The translations under genes were made by a program, and so were the position numbers. A DNA stretch of 64,000 bases from AP-15 sp963833745 (GTDB lineage: Bacteria; Pseudomonadota; Alphaproteobacteria; ATCC43930; CGMCC-115725): positions 124,001-188,000 of the forward strand of contig CAWHZD010000004.1 in assembly GCA_963833745.1 (NCBI GenBank), given 5' to 3'. Positions 27,763 to 37,553 of this stretch are shown here, one piece after another. The notes beneath the pieces were generated by a model, which was given only the letters and a program-made list of their open reading frames with translations, was not told the origin of the DNA and did no database searches. Each line of letters begins with the position of its first letter. Positions within the stretch are counted from its first letter, which is position 1.

Positions 27763-28635
27763 ATGACCGACGCACCCGATTACACGCCCCCCAAGGTCTG
27801 GGTGGCCAAGCCGGCCCTTGGCCGGTTTGCCAACATCAACCGCCCGACCGCGGGCGCCCAGTATGAGAAAGAGCTGCCGGTCGGCCGCCACCCGCTACAG
27901 CTCTACTCGCTGGGCACGCCGAACGGGGTCAAGGTTACGGTCATGCTCGAAGAACTGCTGGCGCTCGGCCATAAGGGCGCCGAGTACGACGCCTGGCTGA
28001 TCAAGATCGGCGATGGCGACCAGTTCGGCAGCGGCTTTGTGGCGGTGAACCCAAACTCCAAGATCCCGGCGCTCTTGGACCGCAGCGGTCCGAAGCCGAT
28101 CCGGGTCTTTGAAACGGGTGCCATCCTGATGCACCTGGCCGAGAAGTTCGGCGAGTTCCTGCCGACGGAAGTGGGTGCGCGCGCCGAATGCCTGTCGTGG
28201 CTGTTTTGGCAGATGGGCAGCACGCCCTATGTCGGCGGCGGCTTCGGCCATTTCTACGCCTACGCGCCGGTCAAGATCGAATACGCGATCGACCGCTTCA
28301 CGATGGAGACAAAGCGCCTGCTCGACGTGCTCGATCGCCGTTTGGCGGAGAGCAAGTATGTCGCGGGTCCCGACTACACGATCGCCGACATCGCCATCTT
28401 CCCCTGGTATGGCGGGTTGGCGAAGTTCGGCCAATACGGGGCGGCCGAGTTCCTCGCGGTCCACGAATACAAGAACGTCCAGCGCTGGGCCGATATGCTC
28501 CTCGAGCGACCGGCCGTGCAGCGCGGGCGCATGGTCAACCGCCTCTCCGGCGAGCCGTCGAGCCAGTTGCACGAACGCCACGACGCCAGCGACTTCGAGA
28601 CAAAGACGCAGGACAAGCTGGCAGCCGTGAGTTGA
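27763..28635 (+). CDS. yghU: YghU-type glutathione S-transferase / disulfide-bond oxidoreductase
   Basis: A 290-residue Nu-class GST. The N-terminal extension YTPPKVWVAKPALGRFANIN and the thioredoxin-fold LYSLGTPNGVKVTVMLEELL are hallmarks of E. coli YghU, which binds two glutathiones and reduces disulfides. NPNSKIPALLDRSG gives the cis-Pro loop, and VFETGAILMHLAEKFGEF the Glu/Thr pair that binds glutathione. The C-terminal helical domain is complete (YTIADIAIFPWYGGL). Cytoplasmic. Downstream is a palindromic repeat and then a convergent operon. Confidence 0.92.
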   Translation: MTDAPDYTPPKVWVAKPALGRFANINRPTAGAQYEKELPVGRHPLQLYSLGTPNGVKVTVMLEELLALGHKGAEYDAWLIKIGDGDQFGSGFVAVNPNSKIPALLDRSGPKPIRVFETGAILMHLAEKFGEFLPTEVGARAECLSWLFWQMGSTPYVGGGFGHFYAYAPVKIEYAIDRFTMETKRLLDVLDRRLAESKYVAGPDYTIADIAIFPWYGGLAKFGQYGAAEFLAVHEYKNVQRWADMLLERPAVQRGRMVNRLSGEPSSQLHERHDASDFETKTQDKLAAVS

Positions 28636-28687
28636 GCGAGGGTTCCTCGTGGTACGAGTTCAACGCTTGCTACCCGCCGCCTTTTCC

Positions 28688-28795
28688 GTCATGCCCGCAA
28701 AAGCGGGCACCCAGAGCTCGCCCCCCCTGGCCTGAACAGGGGTAATCAGATCCTCGCTTGCGGCCCTGGACCCCCGCTTCCGCGGGGGCGACGAG
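28688..28795. repeat. palindromic extragenic repeat (cccgcaaaagcggg type)
   Basis: The repeat starts gtcatgcccgcaaaagcggg and ends with cccccgcttccgcgggggcg, with ggcctgaacagg inside. Both ends are inverted repeats that can fold. A very similar unit lies at 33087-33183 and shorter relatives at 35178, 40466, 41691 and 56264. It sits between the convergent GST gene and Rieske operon. Confidence 0.85.
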
Positions 28796-28900
28796 GAGGA
28801 GAAAACGGCACCATCTGTCTGATCCGTACCACGAGGCGGGACTGTGCCGAGACGAGAGATTCAGGCCCGCCCCGAAAGAACGTTACCGGCAGAACGACGG

Positions 28901-29107
28901 TCACGACACCGCGCGGATTTCGGCGATGTCCTGGGCGAAGATCATGTCTTCATTGCCGACTATCGACGGGTCGACAGGGGAGGACAGGTAGCGGGCGAAC
29001 ACCCACACCCCGTCGAGCGGGTTCGACACCACCTCGGCGACCGCACCGTCGACCAGTACGATCTGCATGCCGGCGGTCAACAGGCGGGTGTTGACGATCT
29101 CGCTCAT
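28901..29107 (-). CDS. small protein (68 aa) coupled to a Rieske oxygenase
   Basis: The ATG at 29107 overlaps the TGA of the Rieske oxygenase gene (ATGA), so translation is probably coupled. The 68 residues start MSEIVNTRLLTAGMQIVLVD and end NEDMIFAQDIAEIRAVS. No Cys or His cluster motif is visible, so it is not a ferredoxin; it is too short for the normal beta subunit of ring-hydroxylating dioxygenases. It might be an accessory or structural subunit. I do not recognise the family. Confidence 0.75.
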   Translation of the reverse strand: MSEIVNTRLLTAGMQIVLVDGAVAEVVSNPLDGVWVFARYLSSPVDPSIVGNEDMIFAQDIAEIRAVS

Positions 29108-30495
29108 TCGGCGGCCCGCACGATGCCGCGGTCGACCTGGCGCCAGGTCGCGAGGTCGTCCCAGCTGTCGGCCTCCATGAACTCGGCCCAGCGGCGGTAG
29201 AGGTTTCTCAGATTGTGCTCGCTCGACTTGGCTTCGGTGATGTCCATCACCGTGCCCGGGATGCGCAGCCCCTGCCATTCGTAATTCTCGATCTCGAACC
29301 CCTGCCCCTGCCCGTAGCTGTAGGGGTGACGGCGGGCGATCGTTCCACGGCTCGCGGCGTGGGCGTAGTTCCAGTTTTCCATGTCGTCCTGCTCGGTCAT
29401 CCCGGCCGGACCGGAATAGCGGATGTAATAGTCGCGCAGGAAATCCTTGACCTCTTGCGGCGCCGCCTTGTCGACAAAGTACCAGCGCCACACTTCGGTC
29501 TGGTGGGCGCCGCGCGGATGCCACACCGCGATCGTGCGCGGCTGGCGCGGATGCAGCGCCGTATTGGGAAAGACTTCGCCGGGGCTGCCGATCACCCGCC
29601 CCCATTCGCCTTTGAGGCGGCGCCGCTGCTCCTCGCAATGCGCGAAATACTCCGAGACGACCGGCGAATGGCTGTAAGCCTGCGGAGTCGGCTCGCCTTG
29701 CGGCAACACATAGACCCCGGTCTGGTGCCCGCGCTCGTAAAGCGACACCTGCAGACGCCGCGCCATCTGCCGCTCCTGCATGTCGCGCCGGCCGCTGCCC
29801 GACGGCCCGATGCCGACAAGATCGACCGAGCGGTGACTGATGTTGTGATAGCTGTCGCCGCAAAAGTTTTCGGCCGGGAATTTCCAGTTGCACGGGATCA
29901 GCCATTTCTGGACGCCGCCGAGGACTTCGACACCGCTGTCGCCGCCTTCCCAGGTTTCCAGGGTCAGGTCGAGATAGCGCGCGAAGTCGCCGAGATATTC
30001 GGCGAAAGACGGCGCCTGAGGGTCCCAGGTCGCCCAGATGGCACCCTTGTAGTTGGCGAACTGCGCCACCTCGACGAGGCCCCATTGGGCGCGGTCGAGC
30101 TGCGAATGATAGGCCTCGCGGAAATAGGGGACGCCGACCAGCCTGCCGTCGGTGCCGTAGCTCCAGCCGTGATACGGGCAGGTGAAGACCGGCGTGTTGC
30201 CCTCGTCATAGCGGCACACCTTCATGCCGCGATGCCGGCACGAATTGAGAAAGACGTGGATTTGGCCGGCACGGTCGCGGCACAGGATGACCCCCTCCTC
30301 GCCCATGCCCGAGACAAAGAAGTCGCCGGGGTTGGGGATCTGGCTCTCGTGGCCGACAAACAGCCAGGCGCGGGCGAACAACCGCTCCTGCTCTTGCGCG
30401 TAGATCTCGTCGTTGACAAAGATCTCGCGGCTGACCTGGCCTTTGTCGAGATCGACGAGGCCCTTGCGATATCCCGATGCCGACGCGGCCGCCAT
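29104..30495 (-). CDS. Rieske 2Fe-2S aromatic ring-hydroxylating oxygenase, alpha subunit
   Basis: A 463-residue oxygenase. The Rieske centre is C86-x-H88 (CRHRG) and C106-x2-H109 (CPYHG). The C-terminal catalytic half has NWKFPAENFCGDSYHNISHR, which carries the mononuclear iron ligands (two His here, Asp expected further on). Such enzymes insert dioxygen into aromatic or similar rings using electrons from a ferredoxin and reductase. The start at ATG 30495 follows aggaggg. No beta subunit is adjacent; only the 68-aa gene follows. A ferredoxin/reductase pair is encoded about 18 kb away. Confidence 0.9.
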   Translation of the reverse strand: MAAASASGYRKGLVDLDKGQVSREIFVNDEIYAQEQERLFARAWLFVGHESQIPNPGDFFVSGMGEEGVILCRDRAGQIHVFLNSCRHRGMKVCRYDEGNTPVFTCPYHGWSYGTDGRLVGVPYFREAYHSQLDRAQWGLVEVAQFANYKGAIWATWDPQAPSFAEYLGDFARYLDLTLETWEGGDSGVEVLGGVQKWLIPCNWKFPAENFCGDSYHNISHRSVDLVGIGPSGSGRRDMQERQMARRLQVSLYERGHQTGVYVLPQGEPTPQAYSHSPVVSEYFAHCEEQRRRLKGEWGRVIGSPGEVFPNTALHPRQPRTIAVWHPRGAHQTEVWRWYFVDKAAPQEVKDFLRDYYIRYSGPAGMTEQDDMENWNYAHAASRGTIARRHPYSYGQGQGFEIENYEWQGLRIPGTVMDITEAKSSEHNLRNLYRRWAEFMEADSWDDLATWRQVDRGIVRAAE

Positions 30496-31051
30496 CGCTG
30501 CCCTCCTGTCTGCGTCCTCCCATGTTATTGCCGCCGCGCCGCACACGCCAGCCGCATGGCCGCAGAAATCGACAGACCCCGCACCCGCCACCAAAAATCA
30601 CTCATACCCGGACTGATCTGGGCATGCACGGGCCCACGGCGGCTGCCGCCGCAACCGACCCTCCCCAACCAACAGTTTCCCTTGCCTTTTATGGCTATTC
30701 AAAATACAGCGCATTTACAGCAGATTTCGCGTGAAGATTGAATAACCGGACCATCGAGGGACCAGCCGCGGGCCGCCGCGGCGCTTCCCATTCAGGCTGT
30801 TTATCTGGTCGAGATCGCGCATCCCAAGCACCTCCTACGACAGATCGCGCTCGCCCACGGGGCCGATGCGCGCCGAATATTATGCGATTATGGCAATTCT
30901 AAAGTTGCCGCCCCTGCAAGCCTTGTGCAGGTAGGGCATTGCCTCGCGCCGTCGACGGGAAATCGGCGATTTCTGCCGCGTCTTCCGGTCTCGCTTCCAC
31001 GATTTCGACCCGGACGGGCCGGCGGGAAACTCCCCCGGACAGCTCGGCGCT
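30496..31051. other. gene-free stretch upstream of the Rieske operon
   Basis: These 556 bases hold no gene that I can support. They cover the Rieske promoter region, including an AT-richer part near 30690-30740 (ttatggctattcaaaataca), and the 3' flank of the beta-hydroxyacid dehydrogenase. Open frames on the minus strand here are arginine-rich shadows. Confidence 0.5.
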
Positions 31052-31993
31052 TTAGCCGGGATGACGCGCGGGCGCGCGTCGCGGGTCGTCGGCTTGATAG
31101 CCTGCCCCATTCGGGCCGCTCTGCGAGCGCAGCTCGTGCCCGGCCATCGCTTCGAGGATGCGGGCGGCGACCGGGAACCCGTCCTGGCCCCAGCCCTGCG
31201 CCTGGGCCCGGTGCAGCACATCGTGGGCGAGGAGGCCGAGGCTTGCCGGGGCGGCGACTTCGCGGGCGAGGTCGCAGGCCAGATGCAGGTCCTTGGCGAC
31301 GATGTCGAGGGTGCCGCCGGCGGTGAAGGCGCCATTCAGCACCGAGCGCGGGATGTTGTCGAAGGTGCGGCTGGCGCCGGCGCTGAACGGTACGATCTGC
31401 GCCAGGATGCCGGGGTCGACACCGGCTTTGGCGCCGATCAGCAAGCCTTCGAGGGCGGCGACGAAATTCGTGTAGCCGAGATATTGGGTGACGAGCTTGG
31501 CGATGCAGCCGGCACCGGCCTCGCCGACGTAAAAGATGTTGCGGGCGACCGCTTCGAACAGCGGCCGGCAACGGGCAAAGACAGCCTCGTCGCCGCCGAC
31601 CATGACGGTCATCCCGGGCGGGCGGCCGCTGACCGGCGCGTCGAGCATGGCAACACCCTTGGCACGGCAGGCCTCGGCGATCTTGCGGACAATCGCCGGC
31701 GCGTTGGTGGTCAGGTCGATATAGCAGCCGCCCGCGCGCAGCCCGGCGAGGATGCCGGTTGCGGGGTCGAGCACCGCCGGCTGCATCTCATCCGGGCCGG
31801 GCAGCGAGGTGAACACGATTTCGCTTCGCTCGGCGACCATGCGCGGGCTGTCGACCGCATTGGCACCACGCCCGGCGAGCGCTCGCGTCGCCTCCGCTCG
31901 AACGTCGTACACGCTCAGCGCATGGCCGGCGTCGATCAGACAGCCGGCGATCGGCGTTCCCATCGTGCCGGTGCCGACAAACCCGAGCTGCAT
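31052..31993 (-). CDS. NAD(P)-dependent beta-hydroxyacid dehydrogenase (3-hydroxyisobutyrate dehydrogenase family)
   Basis: A 313-residue protein with the Rossmann loop MQLGFVGTGTMGTPIAGCLI, the substrate-binding DAPVSGRPPGMTVMVGGD, and the catalytic Lys region GCIAKLVTQYLGYTNFVAAL. The family oxidises 3-hydroxyisobutyrate, tartronate semialdehyde and related acids in the cytoplasm. The start at ATG 31993 follows ggaggg. It is divergent from the LLM oxidoreductase, with about 100 bases between them that should hold both promoters. The C-terminal RRAPARHPG tail looks like read-out into repeat-like DNA. Confidence 0.88.
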   Translation of the reverse strand: MQLGFVGTGTMGTPIAGCLIDAGHALSVYDVRAEATRALAGRGANAVDSPRMVAERSEIVFTSLPGPDEMQPAVLDPATGILAGLRAGGCYIDLTTNAPAIVRKIAEACRAKGVAMLDAPVSGRPPGMTVMVGGDEAVFARCRPLFEAVARNIFYVGEAGAGCIAKLVTQYLGYTNFVAALEGLLIGAKAGVDPGILAQIVPFSAGASRTFDNIPRSVLNGAFTAGGTLDIVAKDLHLACDLAREVAAPASLGLLAHDVLHRAQAQGWGQDGFPVAARILEAMAGHELRSQSGPNGAGYQADDPRRAPARHPG

Positions 31994-32095
31994 CCGACGA
32001 CCCTCCATTTGGTGCCGCTCCCGGTCACTTGCGGCGGATACCCGGGCGCTCGCGCGTCGGCTATTGTGCGCCAACCAGCCCGCCTGGAGGAAGAG

Positions 32096-33049
32096 ATGCA
32101 GATTGGGTTCAACCTGCCGATCAGCGGCCCACTGTCGGACCCGCAGACCGTGATCCGGATCGCACAGGAAGGCGAGGCTCTAGGTTACGACTACCTGACC
32201 CTGACCGACCACATCCTGCTGCCGAACCTGAAAGTGCCGGGTTATCCCTATTCCGAGAGCGGCGAGTTCTTTGGCGACGGACCGCAGAACCGGCACGACC
32301 AGCTGACCGCAGCGGCGTTTATTGCCGCCAAGACCGCGCGCATCCGGTTGGTGTTGGCGGTCATGGTCGTGCCCTACCGGCCGGCGGTGCTCGCCGCCAA
32401 GATGCTGGCGACGGTCGACGTGCTGTCGGGCGGGCGGCTTACCGTCGGCATCGGCGCCGGCTGGCTCGAAGCCGAGTTCGACGCGGTCGCGGTGACACCC
32501 TTCGCCGCGCGCGGTGCGGTGACCGACGAGTACCTGCGCGCTTTTCGCACCCTGTGGACCGAGGCGGCGCCGCGCCACCACGGCGACTGGGTCAAATTCG
32601 ACGGCGTGTTGTTCGAGCCGAAACCGGTGCAGAAGCCGCATCCGCCGATCTGGGTCGGCGGCGAGAGCGGGCCGGCGTTGCGCCGCGCGGCGCGGCTCGG
32701 TGACGCGTGGTACCCGATCGGCAGCAACAACCGCCACCTGCTCGACAGTTTGCCGAGGTATCGCGCCGCCGTTGCGCGGTTGCGCCGGTTCACCGCGGAG
32801 GCGGGCCGCGACCCGGACACGGTGGCGCTGACCTATCGGGTCAAGCGCTATGGCGAGGCGGTGCCGGACACGGCCTCCGACGGCGAGCGCCGGTTGTTTT
32901 CCGGCAGCACCGCCGCCATCGCCGGTGATTTCCAGGCGTTGCGCGACCTCGGCGTCAGCGCCGTCGACATCGATTTCGAGCGCGCCCACGCCAGCGCCTC
33001 GATCGCCGAAATGCGCCGCTTCAAGGACACCGTGCTCGCCCGCCTCTAG
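32096..33049 (+). CDS. LLM-class (F420- or FMN-dependent) oxidoreductase
   Basis: A 317-residue luciferase-like TIM-barrel enzyme. It shows MQIGFNLPISGPLSDPQTV, DHILLPNLKVPGYPYSESGE, the VLAVMVVPYRPAVLAAKMLA strand-helix and LSGGRLTVGIGAGWLEAEFD, then KPHPPIWVGGESGPALRRAA. This set is characteristic of TIGR03619-type F420-dependent oxidoreductases, though FMN use is also possible. ATG 32096 is preceded by ggagga. It is divergently transcribed from the hydroxyacid dehydrogenase. Confidence 0.88.
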   Translation: MQIGFNLPISGPLSDPQTVIRIAQEGEALGYDYLTLTDHILLPNLKVPGYPYSESGEFFGDGPQNRHDQLTAAAFIAAKTARIRLVLAVMVVPYRPAVLAAKMLATVDVLSGGRLTVGIGAGWLEAEFDAVAVTPFAARGAVTDEYLRAFRTLWTEAAPRHHGDWVKFDGVLFEPKPVQKPHPPIWVGGESGPALRRAARLGDAWYPIGSNNRHLLDSLPRYRAAVARLRRFTAEAGRDPDTVALTYRVKRYGEAVPDTASDGERRLFSGSTAAIAGDFQALRDLGVSAVDIDFERAHASASIAEMRRFKDTVLARL

Positions 33050-33086
33050 CGGTGCGAGTTTGACATTTGGTACCCGCTTCTATCCC

Positions 33087-33183
33087 GTCATGCCCGCGAA
33101 CGCTGGCACCCAGAGCCTGCCCCTGGCCTGAACAGGGGGCGGCCTGCACCCCCTGGACCCCCGCTTTCGCGGGGGCGACGGGA
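33087..33183. repeat. palindromic extragenic repeat
   Basis: Same layout as the unit at 28688: gtcatgcccgcgaacgctgg at the start, ggcctgaacaggggg in the middle and cccccgctttcgcgggggcg at the end. It lies between the convergent LLM and dienelactone hydrolase genes and could act as a transcription terminator in both directions. Confidence 0.85.
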
Positions 33184-33239
33184 ACAGAAAATGGGAACCG
33201 TCTGTTCGGGCCGCCCGCCCCTAGCGGGCGCGCAACAGA

Positions 33240-34112
<873 letters not shown>

Positions 34113-34311
34113 GTCTTCCTCCCCGGGGTCCCGACAAAACGGCGCGAGGATAACGGACCGGCAGGGTTGGACAGAAGACGCCTTAACCGCGCGTCACGGC
34201 GAAGTGATCGCCACGCGCGAGTTCGCTATGGTCGGGCGTCACGGTGCGACCGCGGACAACCGCTGGGCCGCGGTGCTGCGACCGGCAATCGGGTACGGTA
34301 GGGAGAGGGTG

Positions 34312-35148
34312 ATGGAACAGCGTAATGCGATCGTTACCGGCGGGTTGCGCGGGCTGGGGCGGGCGATGGCGCTGGGCCTCGCGCGCGAGGGCTGCCGGGT
34401 GCTGGCGGTCGGCCATATCGAAACGGACGTGAGCGAAATCGAGCGCGAGATTGCGGGCACGCCGCTGGCTGACCGCATCCAGGCGCTCGTCGCCGATTTG
34501 CGCCGGGCCGAGGAATGCGACCGCGTCGTCGCCACCGCGCAGGCCCGTTTGGGCGGGGTCGACATCCTCGTCAACAATGCCGGGCTGACCTTTACCTATA
34601 TCGACCCGCCGTGCTTCCGCCGACCCACGATCCAACGATTTTGGGAGGTCGCCGACGAGATCGTCGACAACGTCGTCGCCACCAACTATCTCGCCGGTGA
34701 CCGGCTGGCGCGCCGGGTGGCGTCCGGCATGGTGGCGCGGAGCTGGGGCCGCGTCGTTAACGTCACGACCAAGCTCGACACGATGAACCGCGCCGGGACG
34801 CATCCCTACGGCGCATCGAAGGCAGCGCTCGAAATGGCGACCGAGGTGTTGGCCAAGGAAACCGAAGGGACCGGGCTCACGGTCAACATCGTCAACCCCG
34901 GCGCCGGCGCCAACACGCCGGGCATGGCCGAGGAAATGCGCGCGATGAGCCGCGACGGCCGCGCCGCACGCCTCGTCGAGCCCGACGAGATGGTGCCGCC
35001 GTTGCTCTATGTCGTCTCGCGCGATGCCGACCGGGTCAACGGCTGGCGCTTCGACGCCAATCTGTGGGACGCCTCACTGCCGCCGGGCGAGGCCGCCAAG
35101 CACGCCGGCCGCCCCGCCGGCTTTGCAATGCACCCGCAGCCGGGTTGA
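34312..35148 (+). CDS. SDR family oxidoreductase
   Basis: A 278-residue short-chain dehydrogenase. It has the nucleotide loop NAIVTGGLRGLGRAMALGLA, VDILVNNAG, a canonical active site HPYGASKAALEMATEV (Tyr and Lys both present) and VNIVNPGAGANTPGM. An insert, FTYIDPPCFRRPTIQRFWEV, lies after NNAG. The substrate is unknown. ATG 34312 has agggagaggg upstream. A palindromic repeat follows the stop. Confidence 0.88.
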   Translation: MEQRNAIVTGGLRGLGRAMALGLAREGCRVLAVGHIETDVSEIEREIAGTPLADRIQALVADLRRAEECDRVVATAQARLGGVDILVNNAGLTFTYIDPPCFRRPTIQRFWEVADEIVDNVVATNYLAGDRLARRVASGMVARSWGRVVNVTTKLDTMNRAGTHPYGASKAALEMATEVLAKETEGTGLTVNIVNPGAGANTPGMAEEMRAMSRDGRAARLVEPDEMVPPLLYVVSRDADRVNGWRFDANLWDASLPPGEAAKHAGRPAGFAMHPQPG

Positions 35149-35177
35149 GCCCGCTCATCATCGCCGCTGCCTCCCTT

Positions 35178-35256
35178 CGTCGCCCCCGCGAAAGCGGGGG
35201 TCCAGGAGCGGCGCACGTCGCTCGCTCTGGGTTCCCGCTTTCGCGGGAATGACGAC
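35178..35256. repeat. palindromic extragenic repeat, two hairpins
   Basis: The first hairpin is cgcccccgcgaaagcggggg near 35180; the second is ttcccgctttcgcgggaatg near 35230. It is the same family as the units at 56264 and 40466. It separates the SDR gene from the convergent methyltransferase gene. Confidence 0.85.
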
Positions 35257-35295
35257 AAGTACTAGATCTTGTTCAATTATTTCGGGTCTGAGTGT

Positions 35296-36907
35296 TTACA
35301 GCAGACGGCCTTGCGATCCGGTCGCTTCGCGGGCGGCGGTTTTGAAGGTCGCCGCAGAGTCGATGCGCGGAATACGCGGTCGGATCCCCTGGAACAATTC
35401 GGCGAGAGTGATGATCTGGATTTTCGGCACCGCCTCGAAGGGTCCCTCGAACAGGCCCGCAGCCGCCGCCTCGCGCTCCATCGCGCGGGTCGGCAATGCC
35501 AGCGAGATCAGCACGCCGACCGCCGCCTTCTCGCGCTCGACGACCGCGATCAGGTCGCGCACCATGCCGACCCCGACGTTGTCACCACCCTTGACCGAGA
35601 TCAGCGCTTTTTCGGTTTTGTCCTTGTCGCTGCGAAAAAACAGGATGCCGTCGATGCCGCCATCGGCACCCTTTTTCTTGCCGCCATAGGGCCGCGCATC
35701 GACCAAGGACACCGCCCACCATTGAAACTGGTATTTGTCGCGCCGGGCGAGATCCTCGGCACTTTCGAGATCCTTCGAGGTCCCGTGCACCTCGAACGCG
35801 ACGCCGGGAAACGCGTCCTTCAGCCGCCGTTCGATCAACGAAATCGCCAAATGCGTAACATCGATCCCGGTCCAAGCCCGCCCCAATTTCTGCGCTGCAT
35901 GAATCGTCGTCCCGCAGCCGCAAAACGGGTCGAGGACGACATCGCCCGGACTGCTTGAGGCCTCGACGAGGCGTTCAAGCAGAGCACGTGGCTTCTGCGT
36001 CGGATAGCCGAGGCGCTCTTCAGCCAGATTGTGCATTGGCACGATGTCACTGATAACATCCTGGAGTGGCACGCCGGGCTGAGCCTCTAGCTAGATAGCG
36101 TTTAAGCATCGGCATCCCCCCGGCTTTCTCGGGCCAATGAATTTGCCCGCGGCGGTCCATTTCTTCGAGCTCGGATGGCGGCCAAGCCCAATGGCGCCCC
36201 TTAGCCGTGACATCGATACCGCGCCAGGGCAGCCCGGTTTCTCCGTGCCGAATCCCAGCTCCGGTAAGGTCAGACCTGCGCCAGCGCCTGCCATCGTTGT
36301 CGAAATGTGTATAGAATGCGTCGATGTAGGTTTGATCGTAAGGCTGATAGAGCCGATACCATATATGCTCTTCCCCCCTAGAGTAGAATAAGATGACATC
36401 GTGCACGGGGCCGTATCGCTTCGCACTGCTATGAGCACTTGTTCGCTTCCAGATAATCTCGTTCAAAAAGTTTCGAGGACCGAAAATTCCGTCCAACAAT
36501 ATCTTCAAATAATGGCTCGCGGTGGGGTCGCAGTGCAGGTAAAGCGAGCCGGTCGGCTTCAGGACGCGGTGCAGTTCTATGAGGCGGACAGCCATCATCG
36601 CCAGATAGGCCATCATGTCGTTCTCGCCGAGGAACGAGCGCATCGCGCGCAACAGCTCGGCGGCCTGGGTCGCGGGCGAGGCCAGGACCTCGGCAAAGGC
36701 GCGCGCGGCCTCTTCGCCCCAATGCCAGGTGTCCTCGAAGGCTTCGATCTGGGCGTCGGCAGCCTTGCCCGAGGGGCTCTTAAACAGGACGTTGTAATTG
36801 GCCTGGCTGTTGAACGGCGGATCAAGGTAGATCAGGTCGATGCTGGCGCTGGTGATCTCGTGGCGCAACACGTCGAGATTGTCGCCGTAGTAAAGTGCGT
36901 TCGCCAT
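35296..36907 (-). pseudogene. DNA methyltransferase fused to a PD-(D/E)XK-like nuclease domain, frameshifted
   Basis: The N-terminal frame (from ATG 36907) gives IDLIYLDPPFNSQANYN, the catalytic DPPF motif of beta-class N6-adenine/N4-cytosine methyltransferases, with motif order DPPF first. It breaks at about 36083 after MLKRYL. The next frame gives PGVPLQDVISDIVPMHN, RLGYPTQKP, then DPFCGCGTTIHAAQKLGRAW, the SAM-binding motif. After it, from about residue 380, comes YQFQWWAVSLVDARP, GADGGIDGILFF and ALISVKGGDNVGVGMVRDL, which resembles an Mrr-type nuclease core. This would be a single-chain restriction-modification or modification-linked enzyme. One extra base explains the break. Confidence 0.8.
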
Positions 36908-36924
36908 TCGGTCCCTCGTCCGAT

Positions 36925-37005
36925 TTCCCTCTCTGCCCTCGGGGGCGGAGAGGGTTGGGGTGAGGTGGGGGAAACACCGCGCCTGCCGGCATCCACCTCA
37001 CCCTC
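36925..37005. repeat. left direct repeat flanking the DUF559 gene
   Basis: The copy reads ttccctctctgccctcgggg, then gcggagagggttggggtgag and gtgggggaaacaccgcgcc. It matches, in the same orientation and with about 80 percent identity by eye, the copy at 37425-37502. A hairpin-like ccctccctctcccccctgaa follows at 37018. The two copies bracket the DUF559 gene. Confidence 0.75.
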
Positions 37006-37063
37006 CCGCTGCGCGGGCCCCTCCCTCTCCCCCCTGAAGGGCGGAGAGGGAATAGTACGGCGT

Positions 37064-37402
37064 TCAAGCGTCCAATTCTCGTCGTATGGTTTCGAGTACG
37101 CCGACGAGATTCTTGATCACATCGTTATTCCAAAAGCGGATCAGTCGATAACCGCAAAGCGCGAGTTCCTCGGTCCGATCGGAATCCGCTTGTTGCTGCT
37201 CTGCATGCTGTCCGCCGTCGAGCTCCACAACAAGCTTGTGCGACGGACAGGCGAAATCGACGATATAAGCTCCGATCGGATGTTGCCGTCTGAAGCCGAA
37301 CCCCGGCAGCTGCTCGCGCAATGCTCGCCACAGCAGCCGTTCGGTATCGGTTGCATCGCGCCGCAATCGTCGGGCGCGTAGGGTTCGGATTTTCAGTGGC
37401 AC
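37064..37402 (-). CDS. DUF559 domain protein (Vsr-like endonuclease fold)
   Basis: A 112-residue protein matching the DUF559 family over its length: RRDATDTERLLWRALREQLP, FGFRRQHPIGAYIVDFACPS, HKLVVELDGGQHAEQQQADS and GYRLIRFWNNDVIKNLVGVL. The D-x-E-x-D-G-x-x-H pattern resembles the PD-(D/E)XK core of very-short-patch-repair nucleases. It probably cuts or nicks DNA; its role in cells is not known. It lies next to a methyltransferase/nuclease gene and is bracketed by direct repeats, so it may travel as a small cassette. Confidence 0.9.
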   Translation of the reverse strand: MPLKIRTLRARRLRRDATDTERLLWRALREQLPGFGFRRQHPIGAYIVDFACPSHKLVVELDGGQHAEQQQADSDRTEELALCGYRLIRFWNNDVIKNLVGVLETIRRELDA

Positions 37403-37424
37403 CGACTGTCCCGTGGTGACCCAA

Positions 37425-37502
37425 ATCCCTCTTCGCCCTTCGGGCGGAGAGAGTTGGGGTGAATGTAGGAAATACCGCGCGCACCGCCGCCCACCTCAGC
37501 CA
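37425..37502. repeat. right direct repeat flanking the DUF559 gene
   Basis: The copy reads atccctcttcgcccttcggg, then cggagagagttggggtgaat and gtaggaaataccgcgcgcacc, in the same orientation as the copy at 36925. It lies 22 bases upstream of the DUF559 start codon, so it may also carry promoter signals. Confidence 0.75.
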
Positions 37503-37553
37503 CATACCCCTGCCCGACCTGCAAATGGGGACGGACAGGGCGGCGAGCGCGCG

